Shown here: positions 15,055 through 23,826 of the stretch, piece after piece | Position numbering within the stretch: position 1 is the stretch's first letter | How the letters are laid out: every line of letters begins with the position of its first letter | Source of the DNA: Nostoc sp. WHI | GTDB lineage: Bacteria; Cyanobacteriota; Cyanobacteriia; Cyanobacteriales; Nostocaceae | Direction: 5' to 3' | DNA length: 32,055 bases | Assembly (NCBI RefSeq): GCF_015714725.1 | Contig: NZ_WBKM01000215.1 | Coordinates: forward strand, 1-32,055 | Position numbers and translations under genes: made by a program | The notes under the pieces: generated by a model | What the model was told of the DNA's origin: nothing | Databases searched by the model: none | What the model saw: only the letters and a program-made list of their open reading frames with translations

Positions 15055-16584
15055 ATGAATTTAGACAATTTTATCTCTCTCTCAGCCAATGAACTGCTGC
15101 GTTACAATAGAACAGGTTTCGATTTAGTAGCCTGCAAAGAGGTGGGTTTACCTGTTTATAAAGTAACTATTGAAGCTTTAATACAACTACGTAAGCCGAT
15201 ACCCCCAATAGAGGAATTTGTATTAAAGGCTATTGATGCTGGGCTGAATTCAGAAGAAGATATTAGTGCTTTCCTTGGTATAGAAAAGCAAATTTTAAAA
15301 GATGCAATGGTCAATTTAAGAATGAGTGAAAATATTGACCTTATAGCTCCTGATGATTCTCGGTTACAAGTTTGGAAATTGACTAAAAAAGGTATTACAA
15401 CTCTCCAAGAAGCTAAAATTATTGTTCCAGAAGAGCGTACATTTGATATAGATTTTGATGGATTATTACGATATCCACGCTGGTATGGCAGCAATTCATA
15501 CTTTTTAAAACACAAGGATTTACGAGAGCAAGAAATCCTAGAGATTGATCCGTTTCCAAATAAACCTCCAGAATTATCTGATATCAAACTTAAAGACGTA
15601 GATGGAATTATTCGTCAAATTGAGGGATCTAGTAAAGCCAGATTTAAAGAAGAGAAAGATTTACTAGCATTAAAAGCAATTGAAAAAAGGCAGAGATTTT
15701 TTGAAAAAGCCTTGGCACTCATATATAAAGCCAAAGATAGTGATGATGTTCAGGTGGCATTTTTAATTGATGATGTAATTTCCAGTGAACATGAAGCTGC
15801 TTTTGCTCGTTCTAATGGAATTAAAAAACTTCGCATTGTCGAAACTCTAAAAGAAAGCTCACCCAGGAAATTAGCTGAAGAAATTTTAGGACGTGATTTT
15901 GTCACTCAAGCTCCACTAGAAAAAATTGAAGCTATAAAGGAAGAAGTTTATACTAGTCAAGCAAAGATTGAAGCTGAAATAGAGATAACTCAAAACAACC
16001 TTGAACAAACTGAAAATGAAGAAGAAAAAATTATTTTTGAGCAGCAACTTCAATCTGCACAACAACAAATCGAGCAACTCCAGGCACAGCTAAATTCCCT
16101 CCTAACTTCGGTTCCTATGCGTTGGTTGGAAATGCACGAACACCGTCCGCTTCTGGAAAAGGCTCTTCGTGATACCCAAGAAAGTTTGATGATTATTTCA
16201 CCTTGGATTCGAGCTAGTTCTGTAAATAAACGATTTCTTGCAGATTTTGAAAATCTCCTCAAGCGGGGAGTGCAAGTTTACATTGGATACGGTTTGGGAA
16301 AAGACGATAACGATAAAAAGTATCCAGCCGATATCCAAGCTGAGAAGACAATACAACAATTAGCCAGTCAGTACAAAAATAATTTCCAGATCAAACGTTT
16401 GGGAGATACCCACGCGAAAATCCTCATTTCCGATACAAAATTTGCTGTTACCACAAGTTTTAACTGGCTATCCTTCCAAGGTGCAAGCGATCGCACATTC
16501 CGTGATGAACGGGGAACACTTGTATCCGAGCCAAAGAAGATTAATGAGCTATTCGAGAGCTATAGAAAGCGATTTGACGAGTAA
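15055..16584 (+). CDS. mkoB: PLD-family nuclease, Mokosh-type defence protein B
   Basis: 509 aa, starting 21 bp after the kinase-helicase gene, so cotranscribed. An N-terminal winged-helix-like section (about 40-130, with SEEDISAFLGIEKQILKDAM and WKLTKKGITTLQEA) is followed by a linker, a coiled coil (about 310-355) and a C-terminal phospholipase D-like domain. One HKD motif is present: H453, K455 and D460 in THAKILISD, followed by TSFNWLSF. PLD nucleases with a single HKD act as dimers, so one motif is expected. Together with the upstream kinase-helicase this fits Mokosh type I, where the nuclease is thought to act on nucleic acid during phage infection. The gene assignment rests on architecture, not on a search. 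Confidence 0.75.
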   Translation: MNLDNFISLSANELLRYNRTGFDLVACKEVGLPVYKVTIEALIQLRKPIPPIEEFVLKAIDAGLNSEEDISAFLGIEKQILKDAMVNLRMSENIDLIAPDDSRLQVWKLTKKGITTLQEAKIIVPEERTFDIDFDGLLRYPRWYGSNSYFLKHKDLREQEILEIDPFPNKPPELSDIKLKDVDGIIRQIEGSSKARFKEEKDLLALKAIEKRQRFFEKALALIYKAKDSDDVQVAFLIDDVISSEHEAAFARSNGIKKLRIVETLKESSPRKLAEEILGRDFVTQAPLEKIEAIKEEVYTSQAKIEAEIEITQNNLEQTENEEEKIIFEQQLQSAQQQIEQLQAQLNSLLTSVPMRWLEMHEHRPLLEKALRDTQESLMIISPWIRASSVNKRFLADFENLLKRGVQVYIGYGLGKDDNDKKYPADIQAEKTIQQLASQYKNNFQIKRLGDTHAKILISDTKFAVTTSFNWLSFQGASDRTFRDERGTLVSEPKKINELFESYRKRFDE

Positions 16585-16632
16585 AAGAGTTGATTTAATC
16601 GTACTAACCTTTGATTGCCCCTTTGTCAAAAC

Positions 16633-16654
16633 TTGATATCAAAAGTGATATCAA
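16633..16654. promoter_or_regulatory. Perfect palindrome, operator-like
   Basis: Arms TTGATATCA (16633-16641) and TGATATCAA (16646-16654) are separated by four bases. It lies about 50 bp after the PLD gene stop and about 75 bp before the next start. It lacks a T-run, so a dimeric regulator site is more likely than a terminator. Confidence 0.4.
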
Positions 16655-16728
16655 CGATTCATTAAATGGGGGTATTGACATGGCCTGATCTCTAAGTGGA
16701 AAGTTGCGATAATGGATGTTTTCAGTTT

Positions 16729-17025
16729 ATGAAGGTTGTCATGTCTCCAAATGTTGGCATACAGAATAATTGGAAGCCTAAAGCATGGCGTGATGAATAT
16801 TTAGAAAGGGAAATGTTCTCTTCGCCTGGACAACGGTGGTGGAATGCCTCAGAAAAAATGTGGGGACGCGATGTGCAAAATCAATTGGTTGTTGATGTAT
16901 TTTCTGACGAAGGTAGAGAATTTATCAAATTCAGTAACGGTAAAGAGATCCTAGTAAAAACTGCATGGGTCTGGGGATGGGAACGATTGCTTGAATATTC
17001 CAGCCCAATATCTGTTTATCGATAA
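16729..17025 (+). CDS. Small unknown protein, Trp-rich
   Basis: 98 aa from ATG 16729; ATG 16741 is an alternative and no strong ribosome site picks between them. Tryptophans are unusually frequent (NNWKPKAWRDEY, QRWWNASEKMWGRD, AWVWGWERLL), and the sequence looks like a small soluble alpha/beta protein. The stop overlaps the next start (TAATG at 17023-17027). Family unknown. It follows the defence pair on the same strand. Confidence 0.5.
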   Translation: MKVVMSPNVGIQNNWKPKAWRDEYLEREMFSSPGQRWWNASEKMWGRDVQNQLVVDVFSDEGREFIKFSNGKEILVKTAWVWGWERLLEYSSPISVYR

Positions 17026-17204
17026 TGGCTATCCGGGAATGCTCAATGTCAAATCGCCAAGAATTCCCGCAAGTAGTAACCTGGGGTGATGGGGTCGATG
17101 TCCCAGAGGAATCGATCGCAATCTCAGTCAATCAACGGCGAGATCGCATTTTTTACCAGCGGCATTCTTTTGGGAACTATATAAACGTCACCCAAAATTC
17201 ATAA
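17025..17204 (+). CDS. Small unknown protein coupled to the preceding gene
   Basis: 59 aa, ATG 17025 to TAA 17204, sharing a TAATG stop-start with the gene before it, which implies coupled translation. It reads MAIRECSMSNRQEFPQVVTW, then an acidic loop and a basic C-terminal half (VNQRRDRIFYQRHSF). ATG 17046 is a second possible start. No family is recognised; a two-gene unit with the Trp-rich protein is likely. Confidence 0.45.
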   Translation: MAIRECSMSNRQEFPQVVTWGDGVDVPEESIAISVNQRRDRIFYQRHSFGNYINVTQNS

Positions 17205-17276
17205 GTAGGGTAATTTCGTTTAGGGACTTCCAAAAAATATTTAATAAAGTACAAGTATATAGTTGTGTATAGCGAG

Positions 17277-19136
17277 ATGAACTTCACCCCACACTGGCAA
17301 CAAATCAGACAAATTTATCCAGAAGCACACGCATCTCTACAATGGGCAGCTGGTGGAATTTATCAGCAATCTAAGGAGACTGTGCCTATACCGCCAATTG
17401 ATGAAGTTGATTTAAGTCCGGGGCTTGAACTTGGGTTTCTGAGAAGCGATAATGGCAAGGTAGGTTTTTCTGATCCAGCAGTTCGGCACGACTACTTAGT
17501 TCGTTATGCTGTGAATTTAGTAATAGCGGCTTGGGACGAACTTGAAAATTTTGCCAGTTTGTTTTATGAGATATACAGGTGTAGTATTCGCATAAATGTT
17601 GGTAGTCAAATCGGAGTTGCTGTATTGCTTGTACTTAACTCTGAATATAAAAAAGATTTAGTGGGTCGTGTAGCAGAAGTAGGCAGACTAGAAACATCAA
17701 GAGAAAAACGAAATAAATCAAGAGAGAAGATTTACGAATTTTTCTGCGATGCACTTCCAGAACTTGACCTTAAACTTGAATCTCTAGTGGATGTGTTTGA
17801 ACTAATATTTCAAACCAATGCTGGACATAAGATATACTCAATTGTTGAGAATCTGGCTGCTCATTCTCAAAGCAATGCTGATTTTATATACAACAAGTTT
17901 GTAGTAGCTCAAGAGCCGCGTATAGTTTCGCTAGCTTTTTATGCTCTTCGAGGACTTGCCAAATTCAACCCTGACGAAGCCCATCGTCGCGCTCTTGTTT
18001 TGACAAATTCAGAACAATCAATACTTCGGCAGATAGGTATTGCTTTCCTGGGTGAGTTTAGTTACGAAACTAGCAAGCAGTCCGATCTACTGCAAGCCAC
18101 TTTGGATAAATTCAATAGTTTCAAAGGAAAATTCAACGTAGAGACTGACCTTGTATTGCTACAAGCCTACGGCAATTTAGCAAATAAATCAGATGAAGCA
18201 GCAGCAATCCTAGTTGAATTTGCATCAAGTCAGAACCATGTTGTCCGAGAACAGTTGAGCAATATGTTGTTTCAGAAAGCGAGTGAAGCCTACAGTTGCT
18301 CGTGGTACAAAGAAGTACTTCTTCATTTAGTGCAGATACCTTCTTTCTCTACAGAAATGTTGGATAGCTTAGACTATTGTATCAACTACTGTTTAAAAAA
18401 TGATCCCAAGACTGCCCTTCAACTAGTTGAGTTCATAGCATTAGGTTGGGATTATAGTTCTGGAGAACAAGCATCACTACCAAAACTTATTGATAGCACT
18501 TTTATTGAGCTACATAATAACCATCTCAACGCACTCAATAGTACAATCACACGCTGGTTTGCATCTCATAATAAACAATTGCACCTTGCTGGAAGTGATG
18601 TAATTCGTTTCTTTAATTCAATTCCAGTACATGAAAGTGATGACGATACAACGAAACTTGTTCACAAAAAAACAGCAAAAAATCGCCGTTCAATAACGCT
18701 CAATAAAGAAGTACTTGATACCCTTGATGAGCAAACAGTTGTCTGGGTGCTGTATAGGCTTGCAGGTTACATAACAGATATTGCTTCTCTTCCTGCACTT
18801 CTATTATCAGCACTAAACCGGGAAATATATTCGCTTAATATTGCTAGCTTGATAGTGGAATTTTTCAGTGAGTACGTACTTTACAATCACCCGCATGACG
18901 CTGGCGATTACCTCAAAAGCAGAATGAAAGATGATGATGTGACAGAAGCTGAACTCAATGTAATTCAGGAGGCATTAAATCGTTCTGAAGCTTATTTCGA
19001 TGCGCGGCAAAAACTACCATATCTCAAGGAACTAAAACCTTCTTCACAGCAAACGTATCTTCTGCAATTAGCCAAGTGGAAGCAGCAAGATTTAATGATG
19101 AAAAAAGCAGAGCAAAATTCAGTATGCCCATGCTAG
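17277..19136 (+). CDS. Unknown alpha-solenoid (HEAT-like) protein, C-terminus lost by frameshift
   Basis: 619 aa from ATG 17277; GTG 17265 is an alternative. The protein is almost all helix, with recurring pairs such as RIVSLAFYALRGLAKFNPDE, RQIGIAFLGEF and VVREQLSNMLFQKASEA, typical of HEAT/ARM-like scaffolds. No enzyme motif, signal peptide or membrane span is seen. The last codons (EQNSVCPC) lie beyond a run of six A bases (19101-19106), and the -1 frame there continues into a 154-aa segment that clearly finishes the protein. The gene follows the kinase-helicase/PLD operon on the same strand and could be an accessory sensor, but nothing proves it. Confidence 0.65.
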   Translation: MNFTPHWQQIRQIYPEAHASLQWAAGGIYQQSKETVPIPPIDEVDLSPGLELGFLRSDNGKVGFSDPAVRHDYLVRYAVNLVIAAWDELENFASLFYEIYRCSIRINVGSQIGVAVLLVLNSEYKKDLVGRVAEVGRLETSREKRNKSREKIYEFFCDALPELDLKLESLVDVFELIFQTNAGHKIYSIVENLAAHSQSNADFIYNKFVVAQEPRIVSLAFYALRGLAKFNPDEAHRRALVLTNSEQSILRQIGIAFLGEFSYETSKQSDLLQATLDKFNSFKGKFNVETDLVLLQAYGNLANKSDEAAAILVEFASSQNHVVREQLSNMLFQKASEAYSCSWYKEVLLHLVQIPSFSTEMLDSLDYCINYCLKNDPKTALQLVEFIALGWDYSSGEQASLPKLIDSTFIELHNNHLNALNSTITRWFASHNKQLHLAGSDVIRFFNSIPVHESDDDTTKLVHKKTAKNRRSITLNKEVLDTLDEQTVVWVLYRLAGYITDIASLPALLLSALNREIYSLNIASLIVEFFSEYVLYNHPHDAGDYLKSRMKDDDVTEAELNVIQEALNRSEAYFDARQKLPYLKELKPSSQQTYLLQLAKWKQQDLMMKKAEQNSVCPC

Positions 19137-19540
19137 CTGGTTGGTATGCCGTGTTGAATCTTGCTAATGATTATAGAGCTTTCCAAGAAGCTGTTGCTCG
19201 AACTTTTACAAGCACTAATCTTCAGCTTTGGTTTCCAGACAAAGATACAGATAACTATTTGTACAGTACTAATGCAGGTTATGCCAGTGGGTTTAATTTC
19301 CACCCGTTTCGATTGCCACAGACATTAGATGAGCTTAAAACTTACATTATTCGTATTCACGAAAAATATCAAACTTACACAGACCTTTCCTGTCTTAGAT
19401 GGCAGTTGCCTGTAATAGCCCTGATTGCAAGCCGCCACTTCCGAACCCCGATTATTCCTGCATATTGGCAGGCAAATGTCTGTGACCCACAACAGAATGG
19501 GGAAGAAAAACCTGAAGAGGAACTGAATAATCTAGATTAA
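19076..19540 (+). pseudogene. C-terminal part of the solenoid gene in the -1 frame
   Basis: This frame overlaps the 3' end of the solenoid gene and continues to TAA 19540. It encodes a well-formed globular segment (MPMLAGWYAVLNLANDYRAF, then NLQLWFPDKDTDNYLYST, and TDLSCLRWQLPVIALIASRH). It has no ribosome site of its own. The shift can be placed at the A6 run 19101-19106 or anywhere up to 19135. Explanations are a one-base indel in the strain, a sequence error, or -1 ribosomal slippage at G-AAA-AAA. Either way this belongs to the upstream gene, giving an intact product of roughly 750 aa. Confidence 0.7.
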
Positions 19541-20056
19541 ATAATGTTGCAGCCCCCAAAGAAGAGATTGACTGGCAATTTTGGCAGGTAACCCGGGGTC
19601 AAACTGGGGGCTGGGGAAGAGTCCGCGATCGCTAATCATAGATTTATTCAATGTAGTTAACTAAATCAGCATTAAAAATCTAATAGATAAAACAGCAAGG
19701 AGGAGTGAGGACAGGTTATCGCATTTCGGCGTAACCGCCCATCTACGGTGGCGATCGCTTCACCACAGCGATCGGGACTCTCCTGAGTGAGCTTAGGGCA
19801 AAACCGCAATCTCCAGACTAAAAGCAGCATTATTACTTAGTCAAATCGTCAGCCCTTACACTTTCATCTAATTTAATTTCTCTTCATCGCCCTCTGGAAT
19901 TGTCAATCAACTGACAAGAACTCGCCCCTGACCCACTCCCCCACTTGTTGCAAGATGGTGCGACAATAGGATTTTTCGCACCACTTAGAGCAAAAATCAC
20001 GCTCTATTCAACTAAGATATAGCTTGAGTATTCAACTTCCCAATCTCTGCTGCGCT
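19541..20056. other. Gene-free stretch with several hairpins before the recombinase
   Basis: About 515 bp without a credible gene. It holds an inverted repeat CAGCCCCCA (19550-19558)/TGGGGGCTG (19605-19613), a possible terminator for the solenoid gene; HIP1 sites at about 19624 and 19751; and a 7-bp inverted repeat TGGTGCG (19956-19962)/CGCACCA (19977-19983) with a 14-bp spacer, about 75 bp before the recombinase start. The last could be a recombination or operator site. Confidence 0.5.
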
Positions 20057-21049
20057 ATGACATCGATCCATCCCGAAAACCTAAGCGTTCTCGAAAACTC
20101 ACTTGCCCTAGCGATCGGTGAGGATTTTTCATTAGAGAATGACCCCGATGTGATCCAGCAGCTGATTGGTGATAAGCGGAGTGAAAACACTAAGCGCGAA
20201 TACCAAAAAGACCTGAAAGATTTTTTTCTGTTCGTTGTTAAGAAAGAACCCAGCCGGGATTTGGTTTTGGAATTCCTTCACCTGGAACAACGTCACGCCG
20301 TTGCTGTGGTTCTCAAGTACAAAGCGCACCTGATTAAGAAAAAACTGGCAGAAGCTACGGTGAATCGTCGCCTCAGTGCTATCAAGTCAATGGTGGAGAT
20401 GGGGCGACGCCTGGGAGTCTGCAATTTCTCCCTGGATGATGTCAAAGGTGAGAAGGTTGAAACCTACCGTGACACTATGGGTATTCCAGCCGAGGACTAT
20501 GCCCAAGTCATAGCGCTGGTTGATCAGAACACCCTAAAGGGTAAGCGCGATTATGCACTACTGCGGTTACTCTGGGATAATGCCTTGCGCCGGAATGAGA
20601 TAGTCAATTTGAATGTGCTTGACTTTAACGCCAAGGAAAAAACTCTCTTTATCCTGGGTAAAGGCAAGGGTAGCCAGAAGGAAGTTCTTGACCTATCGGA
20701 CAGAACCGCCGACGCAATCGCCAGTTGGATCAAAGCAAGTAAGAAGAAACGTAGCAATGAACCGCTTTTCACCGTGCTGGCATACCACAAAAATGGATCG
20801 AGATTAACCGGGGAGGCAATCAGGCGACTGGTAGATGGGCTGTGCAAGCAAGCGGGAATTACTAAGAAGATGTCACCCCATCGCATCCGCCACAGTGCGA
20901 TTACTACAGTATTGGATTTGAATAATGGCAACTACCGTGCTACCCAGCGATTCAGCAGACACGCCCAAGTGCAAACTGTTTTGAAGTACGACGATAACCG
21001 CCAGCGCTTGCAAAAGCAGATGAGTGACTCAATATCAGAATTGATTTAG
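20057..21049 (+). CDS. Tyrosine recombinase / phage-type integrase
   Basis: 330 aa from ATG 20057; a TTG at 20024 is in frame but has less support. An N-terminal SAM-like DNA-binding domain (ENTKREYQKDLKDFFLFV, then ATVNRRLSAIKSMVEM) leads into the catalytic domain. The active-site set is complete: R178 in ALRRNEIVNL, a lysine in the GKGKGSQKE hairpin, H275 and R278 in HRIRHS, H302 in SRHAQVQTV and nucleophile Y311 in LKYDD. It is the size of Xer-like plasmid resolvases and small integrases. On a plasmid it probably resolves multimers or moves a cassette; the 7-bp inverted repeat 75 bp upstream is a possible target. Confidence 0.85.
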   Translation: MTSIHPENLSVLENSLALAIGEDFSLENDPDVIQQLIGDKRSENTKREYQKDLKDFFLFVVKKEPSRDLVLEFLHLEQRHAVAVVLKYKAHLIKKKLAEATVNRRLSAIKSMVEMGRRLGVCNFSLDDVKGEKVETYRDTMGIPAEDYAQVIALVDQNTLKGKRDYALLRLLWDNALRRNEIVNLNVLDFNAKEKTLFILGKGKGSQKEVLDLSDRTADAIASWIKASKKKRSNEPLFTVLAYHKNGSRLTGEAIRRLVDGLCKQAGITKKMSPHRIRHSAITTVLDLNNGNYRATQRFSRHAQVQTVLKYDDNRQRLQKQMSDSISELI

Positions 21050-21154
21050 GTAAGGCTCAAAAATTTAGATGTTGTTAGCCATAAAACAGGGCATGATGTA
21101 GAAATTACTCACTGGGTCAATCCGACTAAATTATAATTTATACGATTAAACACT

Positions 21155-21640
21155 ATGAGCAAACAATATAAAATCTATCTTGATGCTTGTTGTTTGAATC
21201 GTCCGTTTGATGACCAGACACAACCCCGTATTTATTTGGAAGCACAGGCAGTTATGACAATTCTGAGTCAATGTCAATTAGGAACTTGGAAACTTATTAA
21301 TAGCAGTGCTTTAATCGCTGAATTAAACCAAACACCTGATTTATCAAGACTAGAAAATGTCAAAAAATTACTTGGCATTGCTAAAATTAAAGTTATTAAT
21401 AGTGCCTTCATTGAAAACAGAGCCGCCGAACTCCAACAATTAGGATTCTCCAGCTATGATGCCACCCACATCGCTAGTGCCGAAAGAAGTCAGACTGATG
21501 TATTTCTCACTACAGATGACAGACTCTTCAAAAAAGCTCAAAAAAACTCCCAATTAATTAACGTTTTGATTAATAATCCTGTTCAATGGCTGGCTCTTGT
21601 AATACAAGCCGAGGAAAGCAATGATGAAAACCCAACATGA
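21155..21640 (+). CDS. PIN-domain ribonuclease, likely toxin
   Basis: 161 aa. Acidic residues expected for a PIN nuclease are present: D10 in IYLDACCLNRPF, E56 in LIAELNQT, D102 in SSYDATHIA and D121/D122 in LTTDDRLF. This subfamily (LDACCLNRPFDD start) is common in cyanobacteria. PIN toxins cleave RNA and are held inactive by a cognate antitoxin. Here the partner gene starts inside the 3' end of this one (20-bp overlap), a toxin-first order. The pair could stabilise the plasmid by post-segregational killing. Confidence 0.8.
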   Translation: MSKQYKIYLDACCLNRPFDDQTQPRIYLEAQAVMTILSQCQLGTWKLINSSALIAELNQTPDLSRLENVKKLLGIAKIKVINSAFIENRAAELQQLGFSSYDATHIASAERSQTDVFLTTDDRLFKKAQKNSQLINVLINNPVQWLALVIQAEESNDENPT

Positions 21641-21848
21641 CATTATTAAACAGGGCTATGATGCCTTAATCAATTCTTTAGGAGTTGCCGATACTATTCG
21701 ATTTATTCAATATTTTAGTCCTGGTAAAGGAGACTATACCAAAGAACGTCATCAATGGCTAGATGAAAAAACTTTGGTTGATGTGTTGGAGGAGATGAAA
21801 GAATTACCTTCAGAAGACACCAATCAATATGATGAAATTATTGAGTAG
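21621..21848 (+). CDS. Partner of the PIN-domain gene, putative antitoxin
   Basis: 75 aa, starting at ATG 21621 (or 21624) with GAGGAAA just upstream, inside the end of the PIN gene. It has a helical N-terminus (DIIKQGYDALINSLGVADTI RFIQ region) and a very acidic C-terminus (VLEEMKELPSEDTNQYDEII), which could mask a basic RNase surface. Overlap with the toxin and the charge pattern support the antitoxin role; there is no classical DNA-binding domain. Confidence 0.65.
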   Translation: MMKTQHDIIKQGYDALINSLGVADTIRFIQYFSPGKGDYTKERHQWLDEKTLVDVLEEMKELPSEDTNQYDEIIE

Positions 21849-21917
21849 TGATTTAGAGAATCTTTGGATTGAGATTAGTCGTTATGAAAGTTGGAAAGTA
21901 ATGATATCTCATAGATA

Positions 21918-21999
21918 GCCCAAGAGAGCAGGCATTATCGCGTCTCGTGCGTTATCCCAGTAGATACAATCTGTTTTAACCGCAACGAGATTGTTGGGC
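21918..21999. other. Complex hairpin downstream of the serine hydrolase gene
   Basis: Outer arms GCCCAAG (21918-21924) and GTTGGGC (21993-21999), and inner arms TCTCGTGCG (21943-21951) and CGCAACGAGA (21981-21990) with one bulged base, flank a loop. It begins 8 bp after the hydrolase stop on the minus strand. It could be a terminator; some features recall integron attC sites, but the spacers are unequal. Confidence 0.35.
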
Positions 22000-22007
22000 G
22001 CGTCTTC

Positions 22008-23621
22008 TTATTTCACAAATTGAATGTTTCTGACACCTCCATATCCTGCCCTCATATTGAATCCAGCAACTTGATGAAAGTCATCACGGACAAACTGCAA
22101 AGTGATGTCCGTACCTTCCAGTAAATCTTTGTTAATTGGCTTGAGGGTTTCTCGAAGAGAATTTCTTCGATTTAGCAGCAACTCTCCGTCTTCTATACTG
22201 ATTCTGTAGGTGACATCTAACTCTTTGCAATAATACTCTCCTGTAAAATCCATCCACTGTTCAGAATCAGGAGGAGCAAAGTCTAGCCGTTGGAAAACGT
22301 CGCGTGTTTTGCCATCCACACAAACGTAAAGATGGGAGGGTTCATCTAAACCTGACTCTTCAAATTCAACATCGGCATTATAAGGAATATCTATGATGAC
22401 AAAATGACTTGAACTCACAGGAGCAAGTGTAAAGCTCATTCCAGCAAATTCCACGCTTAATTTCCCATCCTTGACCAATAACTCCCAAACGGTTCCTGTT
22501 TTTGGGTTTTGATAAAAGCCAGTATTTCTCTCTAAATCAACCGATGGAATTTCTATTATTTGGGTTTGGCGGCTTACAGATTCTATGCTTTGCTCAGTAA
22601 AGTCATCAACTAAGTAGATATCTGCGACTTTTCTGGCAAGTTCTGGCGGTTCAGCGCTGCCCAAATTTGACAAGCAAATTACAGAGAATCTCTGTTTGGG
22701 GAATCGAAGCATCTGTGATCTGTAACCCATCCATCCACCACTGTGGCTGATGGTTTCTAATCCTCGGTAATGCCCTATAACTAAACCAAAGGCATAATCT
22801 ATCCCTTCGCCGCTATTCAATCTTCCAGGTGTAATGATTTCTTCGATCAGGTCTTGCCCATATCCTCCTAATTTGTTTTGGTAAAAATTCTCATCCCAGA
22901 TACATAGATCCTCAACTGTGGTATAGATACCACCGTCACCCACGACATCAAGAATAGACATATCAATCCGAAAGCTACCTTCGTCCCTCACAGAGTAGCC
23001 AATCGCTCTATTCCTGACAATCCTTGTGAAATCATCGTGAAAGTGAGTTGTCTTCATCCCAAGCGGACTGAAAATATGCTTATCAGCAAAAACCGCAAGA
23101 GATTCTCCGGAGACACGTTTTACAATTTCTGCCAAAAGAAAATATCCTGAGTTGCTGTACAAATGCTCCTCTCCTGGCTTGAAGTTCAATTCTTTTTGAC
23201 GAGCTATTAAACCAATGATTTCGTTCTCAGGATACTCATTCTCACATCGCATTCCTGCCAACCCCATGAGGGTTAGGTAATCACGAATGCCGCTTGTGTG
23301 GTGAATCAGATGCCGCACAGTAATGGGATACTCATATCTGGGTATCTCTGAAATGTAGATTTGGATCTCGTCATCTAAAGAAAGTTCCCCCTTTCTTGCA
23401 AGTAAAGCAATGCACATCGCTGTAAACTGCTTGGACGTTGAGGCAATATCAAAGACCGAATTTGGAGAAATCGTTACGTTGTGTTCTAAGTCAGCGATAC
23501 CATAGCCGCGCTTATAGACAGTCTTACCATCTTTGATGATGGCTAAAGCAAAACCAGGAGAGCCTGGTTTATCCCATTCAGAAAATAATTCATCGACTTT
23601 ATTTGGTGATGGGAGTGTCAT
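22008..23621 (-). CDS. Serine hydrolase, class C beta-lactamase / penicillin-binding-protein-like family
   Basis: 537 aa, ATG 23621. The N-terminal 330 residues are a beta-lactamase-type serine hydrolase domain: S61-T-S-K64 in FDIASTSKQF (nucleophile and lysine), Y155-S-N157 in LYSNSGYF, and HSGGWMGY for the third (HxG-type) motif. Residues about 340-537 are beta-rich extra domains as found in many cyanobacterial and bacterial serine hydrolases of this group. No signal peptide is seen, so it is probably cytoplasmic and more likely a peptidase or esterase than a resistance enzyme. It lies among recombination debris, so recent acquisition is plausible. Confidence 0.85.
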   Translation of the reverse strand: MTLPSPNKVDELFSEWDKPGSPGFALAIIKDGKTVYKRGYGIADLEHNVTISPNSVFDIASTSKQFTAMCIALLARKGELSLDDEIQIYISEIPRYEYPITVRHLIHHTSGIRDYLTLMGLAGMRCENEYPENEIIGLIARQKELNFKPGEEHLYSNSGYFLLAEIVKRVSGESLAVFADKHIFSPLGMKTTHFHDDFTRIVRNRAIGYSVRDEGSFRIDMSILDVVGDGGIYTTVEDLCIWDENFYQNKLGGYGQDLIEEIITPGRLNSGEGIDYAFGLVIGHYRGLETISHSGGWMGYRSQMLRFPKQRFSVICLSNLGSAEPPELARKVADIYLVDDFTEQSIESVSRQTQIIEIPSVDLERNTGFYQNPKTGTVWELLVKDGKLSVEFAGMSFTLAPVSSSHFVIIDIPYNADVEFEESGLDEPSHLYVCVDGKTRDVFQRLDFAPPDSEQWMDFTGEYYCKELDVTYRISIEDGELLLNRRNSLRETLKPINKDLLEGTDITLQFVRDDFHQVAGFNMRAGYGGVRNIQFVK

Positions 23622-23661
23622 TATTGAAAGCTTGAAAGATTACTTATTTACTTATTATTGT

Positions 23662-23826
23662 ACGAAGCTCCCAACTATGCAAAATCAAGCACTCCATGCT
23701 GTTTTATTTCTCTACAAAAAGGTATTAAAAAAAGATTTAGATTTAAGGGTAGATGCGGTACGTGCAAAGAAATCTAAATATTTACCAACTGTTCTTACAA
23801 AAGATGAAGTTTTATTAATAGACAGG
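23662..23826 (+). pseudogene. Fragment of an integron-integrase-like tyrosine recombinase
   Basis: A plus-strand segment reads TMQNQALHAVLFLYKKVLKK followed by LRVDAVRAKKSKYLPTVLTK and DEVLLI. This matches the middle of IntI-like tyrosine recombinases (QNQALxALLFLYxxVL ... VxRAKxxxxLPxVLTxxEV), at the junction of the SAM-like and catalytic domains. Nothing before or after it matches, and the catalytic part is absent, so it is a remnant. Confidence 0.65.

Noticed and set aside
16675..16713. Promoter TTGACA ... GATAAT before the Trp-rich gene
   Set aside because: The spacing of the two boxes (27 bp) is too long for a standard promoter.
22008..23621. Antibiotic-resistance beta-lactamase
   Set aside because: There is no signal peptide and there are extra C-terminal domains. 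This is the broad serine-hydrolase family, and no resistance role can be claimed.
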